Shown: positions 32,288 through 44,200 of the stretch, in pieces
Numbering within the stretch: the first letter of the stretch is position 1
Layout of the letters: each line of letters opens with the position of its first letter
Assembly (NCBI GenBank): GCA_963210315.1
Contig: OY723237.1
Location: 186,001-250,000, forward strand
DNA: 64,000 nt
Source of the DNA: Rhynchopus euleeides
Lineage: Eukaryota; Euglenozoa; Diplonemea; Diplonemida; Diplonemidae
Direction: 5' to 3'
Position numbers and translations under genes: made by a program
Notes under the pieces: generated by a model
Seen by the model: the letters and a program-made list of their open reading frames with translations, nothing else
Told to the model about the DNA's origin: nothing
Database searches by the model: none

Positions 32288-32646
32288 TACTACGAGAAAC
32301 ACTTGGCCTCTATGCTGTGAGTGTTGCATTGGACGCTTCCACCTGTTGAACGGGCTCCACCTCTTGCACTTTGAAACCCCCCCCCCCCATATTTTCTTTT
32401 TGATTTGACAACTCCGGTTTGGTGTACCTCGATGAGCTTACCTTACCTTGTCGTCGGACACAACATATCATCGTTGTCCCAAACCCCGTAACCCACGTGA
32501 AGTGGATCATCTGAAGTGCAGAATGAGGTGGAGCAGGTGGAGCACGAAACATAAGTAAACCATAGCAAGAGAGGCCAGCAGCAGTCCCGAGTCCATCGCG
32601 TTCCTCGTAGCATTTCCCGTACCACACAGGTGTGTTATGTGCAAAA
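32288..32646 (+). repeat. module d, copy 3 (full)
   Basis: Copy of 26387-26745 in the second 5.9-kb segment. Confidence 0.6.
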
Positions 32647-32702
32647 TACTACGAGAAACACTTGGCCTCTATGCTGTGAGTGTTGCATTGGACGCTTCCA
32701 CC
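32647..32702 (+). repeat. module d left end in front of element B copy 2
   Basis: Copy of 26746-26801. Confidence 0.6.
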
Positions 32703-34940
32703 CAGGACCCTTAGGACCCAAGGACTTAGGGACGCCGCGCGAACGGTCTACTATTGAAGTGATCAGGCTCCGTCGCCCATCGTATGCATCCCTCCGATGG
32801 TAATGTACCGCTTTCTACGTTGTCACGAGCACCTTGTACGGAAAACGATCGAACCTCACTCGCTGAGGGGATCCGCCTGCCTCGGCCGTGTGCCGCCGTC
32901 GTGTGGTCAGCCTCGTGATTCTTGGTGTGCCCTATCGACAACATGCCTGTCTCTCCAGTTGCCGCACCCGGCGAGAGAGTTGATGCGTCTCAACCCGGCG
33001 AAACTAAGGGAGTAAAGGTTGCACACAGCCCCGCCTGTGCTGCAACCACCCGCTCTTGGCTGACCCCCGACGTCTGGTGCGTTTCCCACTCCGGGTATTT
33101 GAATCCTCACCCTGTACCTCTTCGGGATCCTCCATCCCCTGGGGAACCCTTCCCCTCGAGGCTTCTTCACGTCTCCGACATATTGGTGTGTGCCCACATG
33201 ACCCTTCTTCCTGACATCCTCGATGTCGTTTTGCACCCCGGGCGATGCACTGAGACGGCCGTATCCAGGTAGTCAGTGGCCATGCCCAGCCCCTCAGCGT
33301 GACAGTCCTCTGGTGCGCTCCCAGCACCACCACCGCGACGCTCGTGCATATTCAGCCACCATGACCCGGCAGCTCTCGCCTGGGGACAGGGCTCGGCGGA
33401 TCGAGAAATCACAGTCTGAAACTCGCCTCCCAGCTCCTCCGCAGCAGTCTACTGTCCGGCCGTCTTAAACTCTCGCCCTTCGGGAGCCCGGCCAACACCC
33501 GGTGATTTCCGGCGTGATCTCGATCGCTCTGTGGCTCTCTGTGTCCTCTCCGGTCTTCGCTGGCTGCGAGCGAGTTGCGGGGTGAAGCCCAACGCGCCTC
33601 TTCATGGCGCACTGGAGACGCTGCATGGAGTGCCCAGGGGTAGGTGTGAGAGGTGCCGGCCCTTCTGGGTGAAAGAGGGCGATCGCGCGCACTGTCGTCT
33701 CCTGAACTCCGCTCGAGCGGTGGACAACACGTTCCTGCGGCCCCCTTCCCACTGGGCTGATCCCCACTGTACCTGCCCCATCGCCCGCCTCGTAGACAGC
33801 GCATCAAACGGAGGCCCTGTGGCCCCACGTGGCGTCGATTCAGTGGTAACGCCCGGACTCAGTGTGGAGGGCGTATTTCCCGGTGCGTGAGGAAATTCGA
33901 GGCCCTGGAGGTGTGGGCATGCCAGAAGGATTCTCGGAGTCGCCTTCTTAATGAGAGAGGTGAGTCCCCGCGGACCGGAGCTTGTCGCACGCTGCAGTCG
34001 CTGTTCGGGCTTGTCGAGTAGGCTGCTGGGTACTCGGGAAGACTGGCCGACTGCCCCCCAACCTTGTGGAATGATCTCGGCCCGCTGCCATGGCTGCGGT
34101 TTCGGTGGACCCCCTCAGCGGCGGCACCGCTGACACAGGCGATGCGGACGCGTCTCTCAGTCGCTGCTTCTTTTGCTCCCCGAGCAGTGCAGCTTGGGAG
34201 AGCGTCTCGGCTGTGTTGGATACCTGATCTCTGTGTATGTCCCACGGCACCTCGCAGGTGTCCAGTCAGCAGCTCCCCTTCCCTGCATGGAACTGTGAGG
34301 TCGTACGTCTCAACACCGGGCCACAGACGCCCGGAACTCCCCCTGACCCCTGTAAATAATGCAGGCTTGAATGTGTGTCCCCCGGCAGGGAGACTATGCT
34401 TCGACGGAGTATGCCCCGCTTGGGGCGTGTGCGGGCATCCGCTTGACGCCGGGGTGCGCGTAGTCGGCATTCGCGCAGATAAGCTGGGCACGACAGACGT
34501 GCCGGCTTCTCGGGGGCGTGTCCGGGGGCGTTGCATTGGTACACGAAAACTGTCGCCCTCGGAAAGCTCACGTCGCGTCACCGTGCTCGAGCTGGATCTG
34601 GCAGGCTGTGTGTGACAGGCCACCCTTCCGCCTTCAGGTGCCGTCGCTCGGGCAAAAAAGGTGTATTTCTCAATCAAGAGAGTATGCCCCTCACGATTGT
34701 GGCACGATTGTGTCTCCCCGGGTCAGGCTCGGTATTCCAGTCGAAAGCGTAAATGCCCCTCGGCACTGTGCTGGGCGGGGTTGTGTCTCGGTCAGGAGAG
34801 GAGGTGCCCCTCAGGCAAAATCCTGCGTCTCGCGGTCGGGAGTGAGTGCCCCTCGGCAGGAATGTGTCTCGGCCAGGTGTCCCTCAGGCAGGGAATGTAA
34901 TGTCTCGGCCCGGTGTCCCTCGGGCATGAATGTGCGTCTT

Positions 34941-35489
34941 GGCCAGGTGCCCCTCAGGCAGGGTGCCCCGTAGGCGGAAATGTATGTCGCGGCCAGATGC
35001 CCCTCAGGCAGGGTGCCCCGTAGGCGGAAATGTATGTCTTGACCAGGTGCCCCTCGGGCAGGGTGCCTCGTAGGCGGAAGTGTATGTCTTGGCCAGGTGC
35101 CCCTCGGGCAGGGTGCCTCGTAGGCGGAAGTGTCTGTCTTGGCCAGGTGCCCCTCGGGCAGGGTGCCTCGTAGGCGGAAGTGTATGTCTTGGCCAGGTGC
35201 CCCTCGGGCAGGGTGCCTCGTAGGCGGAAGTGTATGTCTTGGCCAGGTGCCCCTCGGGCAGGGTGCCTCGTAGGCGGAAGTGTATGTCTTGGCCAGGTGC
35301 CCCTCGGGCAGGGTGCCTCGTAGGCAGAGGTGTCTGTCTTGGCCAGGTGCCCCTCGGGCAGGGTGCCCCGTAGGCGGAAGTGTGTGTCTTGACCAGGTGC
35401 CCCTCGGGCAGGGTGCCTCGTAGGCGGAAATGTATGTCTTGGCCAGGTGCTCCTCAGGCAGGGTGCCCCGCAAGCGTAAGCTGTAGGTA
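34941..35489. repeat. 50-bp minisatellite, element B copy 2
   Basis: About 11 units, one fewer than in copy 1, with the same two inverted repeats per unit. Confidence 0.85.
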
Positions 35490-36090
35490 TGTCGTGGCCA
35501 GGTGCCCCTCAGGCAGGTAATGTCTCGGCGAGATGCCCCTCGGGCAGGAAAAATGCGTCTCGGCTAGGTGCCCCTCAGGCAGAAGTGGGTGTCTCGGTCC
35601 GATGCTCCTCGGCAAGATCGTGTCTCGGTCAGGAAAGTAGGAGTTGGATATCACTGACGTCACTTTGCTGCATCAGTATCGACCCATTTATCAGCACCCG
35701 ACTGTTGCTCTTGGTCCCGCCTTTGTCAGCGCCTCTGTGACGGAACCTCCAGCTGAAGTATGCGTTTGGAAACCTTGAGCGCGATCAAGCGTGAAGCAGG
35801 TTTTCGGCGAGGCGCGGTGATAGTCTCGATGGCTGATGGGAATGTCCTCAATCCGCTGCGGCCACGGGCGCAGCGCTGTCCCGCTGTCACGTTCATAAGC
35901 GGCGGAGGACCACCTTGAACACCACGGCGTCATCATCCCCATCTTTTTGCGCCCCTCCTTCGTGCTGATCCCCCCGTGCACCTCGCCGTCATTTATTAGA
36001 ACCAGTGCGTGGGGGTGTTGTTGTCCTCAACCGCGGCTTCGGCCCTCTTGAGACCTGACACGAGCATGGTGTGAGGGTCGTCTTCTCGGT

Positions 36091-36756
36091 CGGGATTTGG
36101 TGCCCCTCGGGCAAGATTGTGTATCTCTCGGTCGGGAGAGCGGGTGCCCCTCGGGCAAAATTTTTGTCTCGGTCAGGAGAACAGGTGCCCCTCGGGCGAG
36201 ATGCTGCGTCTCTCGGTCGGGAGAGTGGGTGCCCCTCGGGCATAGTTTTGTCTCGGTCAGGATAACGGGTGCCCCTCGGGCAAAACTGCGTGTCTCTCGG
36301 TCGGGAGAGTGAGTGCCCCTCGGGCAGAATATTGTCTCGGTCAGGAGAACAGGTGCCCCTCGGGCGAGATGCTGCGTCTCTCGGTCGGGAGAGTGGATGC
36401 CCCTCGGGCAGAATATTGTCTCGGTCAGGAGAACAGGTGCCCCTCGGGCAAGACTGCGTGTCTCTCGGTCGGGAGAGTGGGTGCCCCTCGGGCAAAATGT
36501 TTGTCTCGGTCAGGAGAACAGGTGCCCCTCGGGCGAGATGCTGCGTCTCTCGGTCGGGAGAGTGGGTGCCCCTCGGGCAGAATATTGTCTCGGTCAGGAG
36601 AACAGGTGCCCCTCGGGCAAAACTGCGTGTCTCTCGGTCGGGAGAGTGAGTGCCCCTCGGGCAGAATATTGTCTCGGTCAGGAAACCAGGTGCCCCTCGG
36701 GCAAGACTGCGTGTCTCTCGGTCAGGAGAGTGGGTGCCCCTCGGGCAGGGTAGAAT
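36091..36756. repeat. 84-bp minisatellite, element B copy 2
   Basis: Same total length as copy 1, but variant units are in a different order (for example the second unit uses aaaactgcg where copy 1 has gagatgctgcg). Confidence 0.85.
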
Positions 36757-36900
36757 GCTGCGTCTCTCGGACGGTCAGATCGTGTGTCCCTCAGTCAGGA
36801 GAGGAGGTCTCGGTCGCTAAAAACGCGCCCCCTCGGGCAGAGTGGTTGTGTCATCGCTGTTGTGTCACACCAATTGCCTCTCGGGCGGTGTGTCTTTTTT

Positions 36901-37146
36901 GATTTGACAACTCCGGTTTGGTGTACCTCGATGAGCTTACCTTACCTTGTCGTCGGACACAACATATCATCGTTGTCCCAAACCCCGTAACCCACGTGAA
37001 GTGGATCATCTGAAGTGCAGAATGAGGTGGAGCAGGTGGAGCACGAAACATAAGTAAACCATAGCAAGAGAGGCCAGCAGCAGTCCCGAGTCCATCGCGT
37101 TCCTCGTAGCATTTCCCGTACCACACAGGTGTGTTATGTGCAAAAA
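36901..37146 (+). repeat. module d right end behind element B copy 2
   Basis: Copy of 31051-31298, here joined to the CSD module of copy 5. Confidence 0.6.
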
Positions 37147-37326
37147 TAAAAGGATGCGGGTGTGGCTGATCTGCTGACCGCATCCCACCTTCATGTGGTT
37201 GTGTTCGCCTGAAGAACAGAAGGTGTGGTGGGGGGCACAATGACAGAAAATGATGACGCCAGCCATTGCCAGTGTCGTACTCCTAATACAACCAAGGCCA
37301 GGCAACGTCGCAGGGCGAAAGCCCCC

Positions 37327-38621
37327 TTACTGGCCACGCCCCTTCTTCCCGCCGCGGCCCTTGCCGCCACGGCCACGACCGACAGCGGCGTACGGCATGT
37401 AGCCCACCACCACAGGCGCCATGGCCAGGTTCTTGTTCTTCCCGGCCTGGCCCCACTCCGTCATCCCGCCGAAGTGCGCCTGTGCAGTGTGGGTGTGGTG
37501 TGGGTGTGGCACAAGCATGTGGAACATCAACAGTGTCTTGGTGCAAGCTTGAGCTGACTCATCCAACAACCGGAAGAGACTGCAGCCTCAATGCAGTTGG
37601 CATGTTGTGTGGTTCTGTAGTCTGTGAATTCTGTGCAGGCACACACAGGACAGGATACCTTGAACTGCTCCTTGGTGTACATCTTCCCGTTCAGGGGGGA
37701 CATGCGGGTCTCGCGTGCGTCCCACTCGGTGGTGCCGCCGTACTGCTCGATGAACTGCTTCTTCGAGTACATCTTGCCGTCCGTGTCGCGGCGCTTGTCG
37801 TCACCCCCGCGCTGCCCCTTCCCGCCCATCGCGACCATCCCGGCCTTGCGCCCCTTCCCGCCCTTCGCGAACTGCACCATCTGCACGCCGCCCATACCGC
37901 CGGCACCCTTCCCGCCCATCGACGACCCGTCACGCACACCAGGCCCCGTCACACCCACTGCCGACAGCTTCGGTGCGTCTTCCCCCTCCACCTGCTTCTC
38001 CTCCACCTCGAAGAAGATCTCCTTCCCCTGTGCCAGCCACCCGTTCCCGATGGCCGACGAGTGCACGAAGATCTCCTGCCCGTTCGCCTCGGCAAACCCG
38101 TAACCCTTCGACGCAATCCACGACTTCACAATCCCACGCGTCGACCCCTGCTGCTGGACTGCAGACCCGCCGACGTTCACCGCCACCCCGCGCCCGCTCT
38201 TGTGCCCCACACCCTCCGCGTCGTACGTCACCGCCTTCCCGACCTGCAGGCGCGCCCCGTCAAACGCAGACTCGTGCACGTACACCTTGGACCCGTCCGT
38301 CCCCAGGATGAACCCGTAGCCGAGTGCAGGGCTCCACTCGCACACCGTCCCCATCTGCCCGCCCAGCGACGACGCAATCACACCCGCCCCGGTGATGTTG
38401 ATCGCCGCCTGCTTCCCCGCCTCACGCATATCCTTCTCCTTCTTCCCCTTCGGCTCGCTCGTGTCGATGTCGAAGTTCACCTCCGCACCCTCCTGCAGCC
38501 GGCTGCCACCCACAATCGCCGAGTAGTGTGCGTACACATCCTTCTGCTCCTCACCCGCAGGCTTGATGAACCCGCGCCCCTTGCTGGTGTTCCACTTCGC
38601 CACAGTACCGGTGAGGGACAT
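37327..38621 (-). CDS. triple cold-shock-domain RNA-binding protein, copy 5 (two exons)
   Basis: Exon 1 is 38621-37659, the intron 37658-37480, exon 2 37479-37327. The product is unchanged. This is the first CSD gene after the cassette-swapped 14-kb unit. Its 3' side is fused to module d (gtgcaaaa|ataaaagg at about 37141-37151), so the sequence downstream of the stop differs from copies 3, 4, 6 and 7 beyond about 180 bp. Confidence 0.9.
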
Positions 38622-39083
38622 CGTGCGTCTGTGCTTGTGCTGCCTGCCTGCAGGGCGTGTGTGTGTGTGCAGTTGTGGTCAAATAAAAGAGCTCGTTGGA
38701 AGGGCTACGCCTCACCACGTTGCAGTGTGGGGGATAGAGTTGTCTTACCTGCTTGCATCGCACACCACTGCATGCAAGGTGCTCAGCACGGTGCATAACT
38801 CTAAAGAACACTTCCGACACAGATCACTCCACACGGGGATGCAGGGAGAGGCTGTGATGAGCTCTGCATTGCGGCAAGAAGCGTGCCGCATACTCAATCG
38901 GACCTGCTGGCTCCGTGCCACACTCCGAACGAAGACACATTACACGATCTAAGGGGTCAGGGGTGGGCAGGCTGATGTCCTGAGCACATGTCACAGGCGG
39001 GTCACTTGCGATGCGTACACACAAAATACTGTCGTTTCCGTTTGCTTCACTCACTCGTTGCTGGGAGACATGAAAAAGAGAAA
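38622..39083. other. CSD 5' flank, unit 4
   Basis: Copy of 4590-5051. Confidence 0.5.
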
Positions 39084-39279
39084 GCGCCCTATCACTTCAC
39101 AGCTACAACCGCTCTGATGAATTTCCTTTTGTTTGTTGCGTTGACGCTTCTACACACAAAACCCTGAACTGATCACACCCTGAGCCTGATGAAGGGTGGG
39201 GTTAGTGTATAGAGCACGTTTGGTTGCAGCTGTGGTGGGGCGCTTTCCGCTCACACGAGTGTGCTTAAAAAAGAAAAAA
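39084..39279 (+). repeat. module b, unit 4
   Basis: Copy of 5052-5247. Confidence 0.55.
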
Positions 39280-39520
39280 TACTGTTGTTTTGTTGACCGC
39301 TTCCAGTGTTTTTTCCAGGATTCTGGAAATCGGGATTCGGGGGGGAAACTGTGTTTTAGTGCAAATCTGAAAGGGAAACAAGAGAAGAGCCGAAGGGTAT
39401 TCGTCGATCGCGAGAACACCCCACGCGCCTGTCATGAAGCGTGTGGGAAGTTCTGCAAGGATCTGCACTGGCACAGTTTCCTGCGTTGTTGCACAACTCT
39501 CAATACATTTTTAAAGGGTA
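39280..39520 (+). repeat. module e, unit 4
   Basis: Copy of 5248-5488. Confidence 0.5.
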
Positions 39521-39633
39521 CCTAGGGTACCCCGAGAGAATGTCACCCCCCCTCTGTACAGGGTGGCCCTTGGAGAATGTCACCCCCCAAGCGGAGGCCG
39601 AGGGGGGGTGACATTCTCTCGGGGTACCCTAGG
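39521..39633. mobile_element. 113-bp foldback element, unit 4
   Basis: Copy of 5489-5601 with the same flanks. Confidence 0.7.
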
Positions 39634-39635
39634 TA

Positions 39636-40204
39636 CAGTCTGGCTAATAATGAATGTTATGGGGGCCAAAATGTTATGAACCGGGACTTCTCAGAAATCG
39701 GGAATTTAATTATTTTTAACATTTTCAAAAATGTTATGGGCTTGGCGTTTTTTTGGTGGCTCGGTAGCGAAAATTTCCGTGACATTTGCTCGATCCTGCG
39801 ACCCACACACACCCACTAGCTCTCTGTGGGGCTTGGGTGCAGATTGGTGGCATCAGCGGGCTCTAGCGGAACCCCCCGCTTCTGGTACCGAGCGACCGAT
39901 GACACTGCCCAAGATGATGAGGTGATCTGGAGGACAGTCAGAGCACTCGGCACACTTTCTTCAGGTGCCAGATGGCTGCAGAGGGCCAGGAGAAGCTCGA
40001 TGAGCTCGATCGGCAGGGGAGAACGGGTGCGAGGGTCGGGCTGACCCCCCTTGGGTGGGCCCCACCCCCCACGCGCCCGATCTAACTCCAATTAATTAAA
40101 ACACCGAATTTAAATGTTATGGGAAAATGTTATGATTCCGAGGTCCCGGCGAATTAATTATCTTTATTTATTTTGCCTTGTAACAATCATTATTAGCCAG
40201 ACTG
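39636..40204. mobile_element. 569-bp Tc1/mariner-like MITE, unit 4
   Basis: Copy of 5604-6172. Confidence 0.8.
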
Positions 40205-40206
40205 TA

Positions 40207-41230
40207 TGGTGTGTCCGGAAAAGGGCTTCAATGGGGGTATGGAAAAGTCGGTGAAAAAAAATGAGAAAAAATGAGAAAAAATCGGCCGAAATTTGCTGTT
40301 TTTCGCTTAAAAAAGAGTGTGGGGAGTTGGGTCCAGTTTAGCAAAGTGAGCTTATTTTTCGAAAATTGAAAAATTGGGGACACCAAAAGTCCCCAAACAA
40401 GTCTTCGACTTGGCGCGCAGAGTGATTTTTTTTGGTGAAAAAATGCCCCAAAAATTGTCGGGTCAAAAGTTGCTGTTGAAGACGGTGCAAGATCTCTGCA
40501 GGCTGGGTGGGCGCTACGCTGACGGACAACGACAAGCCGGAGGCTGCGACTGTGAAGAATCCAAAGAACGGCCCGGGTCCTCCTCGAGATGGCGGTGCTG
40601 GCCCCTGTTCCCACCGGTGTGACACGGGGCATTCCGGGACGCGATAGCGCTGCTGCACGGATGCCAACGAGGAGGGCCACTCCGAACCCTGAACACCCCG
40701 CCAGACCTGCTTGTTACATCACAAACAGCAGACCCAGAGTGGAGTGCCTCGCCCCGGTAAACTCAAACCCTGCCAGATTGACGAGGCCACCACCTCCTGG
40801 CACTGCCTGCACGTGCACGACAGGAACGGGTGACCTGCAGGTCGTCGTGAGCAGGACCATGGCAAACCACTCGAACCTGTGTGGGGTACGGCTGCTACCG
40901 CAACTCGTCATGTGCGGTGTGCAGCGGGTGCGGGTGCGCCACGACCGGGTGGTGCGTACTCCTCCAGGAGAAGTGGGCGAGCTCATTCCCGCAAACGCCT
41001 GAGTCGGGGATGAACTACCTCCTTCAAAAAACATCGGAGCACATTGGTGGTCGTGGCGTCAGGGAAACCGACCGTCCTGATGAGAATACGGTAAGTGATG
41101 AGAGGATGTCGGCGCCGTTTGCCCACGTCGTCAACTGTGGGGAGAGTCTGTCGGAGGCGAGGCGGGGAGGGCCGCGACACAACACGGGAACCGGGTCGCA
41201 ATTGAAAAAGGGGGACCGCTTTTTTGTTGG
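40207..41230. other. spacer f, unit 4
   Basis: Copy of 6175-7198 with a base change in the A run near 41030 (aaaaaacatcgg where others read aaaaagcatcgg). Confidence 0.5.
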
Positions 41231-41256
41231 TCGCTTCCACTATCTCGATCACACCT

Positions 41257-44200
41257 CAGGACCCTTAGGACCCTAAGGGACGCCACGCGTAATTCTCTTG
41301 TAAACCCAACGGGGTCGTCTGCCTTGATGCCGCGTGGTCTGCGTTCGCCGGTACCCGGATTTGACAGGCCTATGGCGTCTCTCGCTACAGGAAAACAGTT
41401 CACACAGCTGACTCAGGCGCGTCGGTCCACAGGGTGCCCCAGGCTGAAGGGTGGTGTGTAGGGCTTGAGTCTCTCTCTCAGCTCATTCACTACGGAGTGT
41501 CAGACCTGTCGGGGGGAGTCCTCCGCTGTGGCTGACTTCATGTGTACGACGCGATGTCCTGAGAGTAGTCGAAAGAGGCGGGATGTAGCTCAGCGGCTTA
41601 TTTATAGGTGCAGGCAAGGGCCGCCCCGAGTGTCGATCATTCATCTCCTGTATAAGGCTCACCTTCGACACCCACTTCGGGTCTGAGCAGAACTCGTAGC
41701 CCGTAGGTTGGCTGCAAACTGAGGATAGCGACCTCCTATAGGGGGCGCCCGCCGACTCGTTCGATGTGTAGCTCGCTGCGTTGACTTCGGTGCATCTTAC
41801 ACGAAAGTCGTGAACCTTTGATCGTCTCGGCGAAGGATTTTGGATTCCTAATCATGTAGGGAACGTCAGTGGACTCTCGCGCCCGCCACGTTGATCACGA
41901 ATAGAACGTTGTATGAGTGGGTCGATCTCTTCCGCTCCCCCTGACGGCCCAGGCCGAAGCCGAATGCGTCAGACGCGCGATGAAGGGTAGGTGTACGAGC
42001 GTCGGCGTGTGCATCAGATCGGTGGCAGCTTTTGCCCGCCTGTGAAAACGCTTTGAGGTCTGCGCGACCGGTGGCGAGAACTCGATGTTGATTAGCGGCG
42101 GCCTGCGGTGATCCTTTGAGCCGTGCCCTCCTTGCAGGGCGTCATGAACTTGCGTCGTCCATGAGTTGTTTGGCAATCGGTGAAGGAGTAAATGTGCTGT
42201 AGTCGCGGTGGCCTGCAACAGCCCTGTGAAAGTCGTCCGGCCCCTGAGTCGTCGTATAGTCTGAAGAACCTGGGTCCATGACTCCCCTCCCGGTTCGAAG
42301 GGTAGTAGATGAGTAGTCTCGGGCAGCGGGGTTGACTCGGTCGACGAGAATCGGGTGTTCAGTCAGTGGAGCACGTCTGAAACTCTCGCTGCCCCAACTC
42401 AGGCTCGCCAAGCGATGCTATTTGCAAGCTAACGGAGGAGTGGCTGGAGAGCCTGGGGCGTCTCGAAACCTCCGCGGAGCGAGATGGTATGTCGTGGTAC
42501 GTTGGTAAGATGGGGTGTGGAGTCTGGGGAGAGGCTGCCGTGGCGGCGCCCGTCACTGCTCCGATGAGCTGATTGCGAACTGTCCCTGTTGTCTGACCTC
42601 CAGAAAGCCCCTTTAATGCCCGTCCCTGTCGGAGGACTGCGGTCGCGGTGGTTGCGAGATGATGTGTGCTGGGAGTAAGTGTCCTGCTGTGTGTCTGAGG
42701 ATCCTCTTCGGACTTCGAAGACTTGGTCATCGCTCTGGGCCTCGGAGGGGGTCCGGGTGTCGATGGTATCGGTGAACCTCGTGATGTTGAACTGTTCGAA
42801 AGATCCCGCCTTGACTTCGTCATGGACGCGGGCCTGAACCGCCACAGAACCCAGTGAATCAGAGAACTGTGAGGGTGTGATGTCGCGGGTGTCGAATCTC
42901 CGAGGCTGAGAGAACGTCTTGTGTTCCGTATGGATGTGAGAGCGTACGCCGACCGAACAGGGCATCGACATCGGCGGAGGGTGGATCGATGCCTTCCTCT
43001 TGGATATGGACCCCGCCAGGTCGGCACAAGCGCCGCAATATATACATCGATGGCGCGGGTGGATTCGGCCTCTCGGGTCTCAACGGCCTCCTGGGCGTGT
43101 GGTGCCGCGGCGTGTAGATTTAGGGTGACTGCCCTTCTCATGCCTCTGGAATCCTGAGGATCTCCTGGGCGGGGCCAGTAGCGGTGTAGCTGCGGTCTCT
43201 GCGCGTTCCCGATTTCTCAGCGACCTCCTGGGCACGTGATGTGGCGTGAAGATGGAGGGGGTCTCTGTAGTGCGATTCAGCAGCTGTGCCCCTCTGCTGC
43301 GCTGGCTCTCTTGGTGGCTTTGTGAGATGAGCTGCTGCAATCGTGTTCGGGTGCGCCTTTTCTGTGCGAAGACGCTGCTCAGCACGGTCAGCACGGTCCT
43401 CCCGGGTGGGTCTGAGCGACCTGTGTGCTGATCTTCTGGGTCTGAGCAAACTCCTGGCGTGTGTCGCCGCGACGCGTGTAGATTTATGAATACCGCCTTT
43501 CTCTTGCCTCTTGGATCTGAAGAACTCTTGGGCGGGGTCAATAACGGTGTCGAAACTGTGGTATCTGCACGCCGACGACTCTGCAGCGCCCTCCTGGGCA
43601 TGTGATGATGATGCTCGAAGAGGTTGAGGGTCTATGTAGTATGCAGACGATGTGCCCCTCTGATGTGTTGGCTCTTCGGGTAGCCTCTGCTCTGTGTAGT
43701 GCGGACGTGCCTTCTGGGCGGGCGCTGCTGTCAGCATGATGCCTCCTGGGTTTGAGCGACCTCCTGGGCGTGTGGTGCCGTGGCGCGAGTAGATTTATGA
43801 TTACTGCCCTTCTCTTGCCTCTGGGATCTTGAAGGTCTCCCGGGGGGGGGGGGGGTCAGTAAGTGTGTCGAAGTTGCGGTCTTCGCGCGTTGTCGATCCC
43901 TGAGCGCCCTCCTGGGCATGTGATGGCGAGGCTCGATGAGGTAGAGGGTCTATGTAGTTTGCAGTAGCTGCGCCCCTCTGGTGTGTTGGCTCTTCGAGCA
44001 GCCTCTGCTCTGTTGTCCTTTGTAGCCTCTCGGATCCAAGGACCTCTTGGGCGGGATAAGCGGTGTTGAAGAAGATGCTGTCCTTCTGGTACCTCTCGGA
44101 TCCTAAGATATCTTGGGTAGGGTCAGCGGTGAGATGACGTTGGCTGCCCCTCTGGTACCTCTCGGATCCAAAGACCTCTTGGGCGGGATCAGCGGTGCCG

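Larger units (their letters stand above)
32703..36900. mobile_element. element B, copy 2
   Basis: Copy of 26802-31050, shorter by one 50-bp repeat and one T, with scattered single-base changes (for example at 33504, 34047, 34353) and a different order of variants in its 84-bp array. Confidence 0.4.
25398..37146. repeat. direct duplication of a 5.9-kb segment
   Basis: 25398-31298 and 31299-37146 are head-to-tail copies (offset 5,901 bp, falling to 5,851 after the 50-bp array). Each holds e, foldback, MITE, full d, and B inside a split d. Copies differ by few substitutions and one minisatellite unit, so the duplication is recent. Confidence 0.85.
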
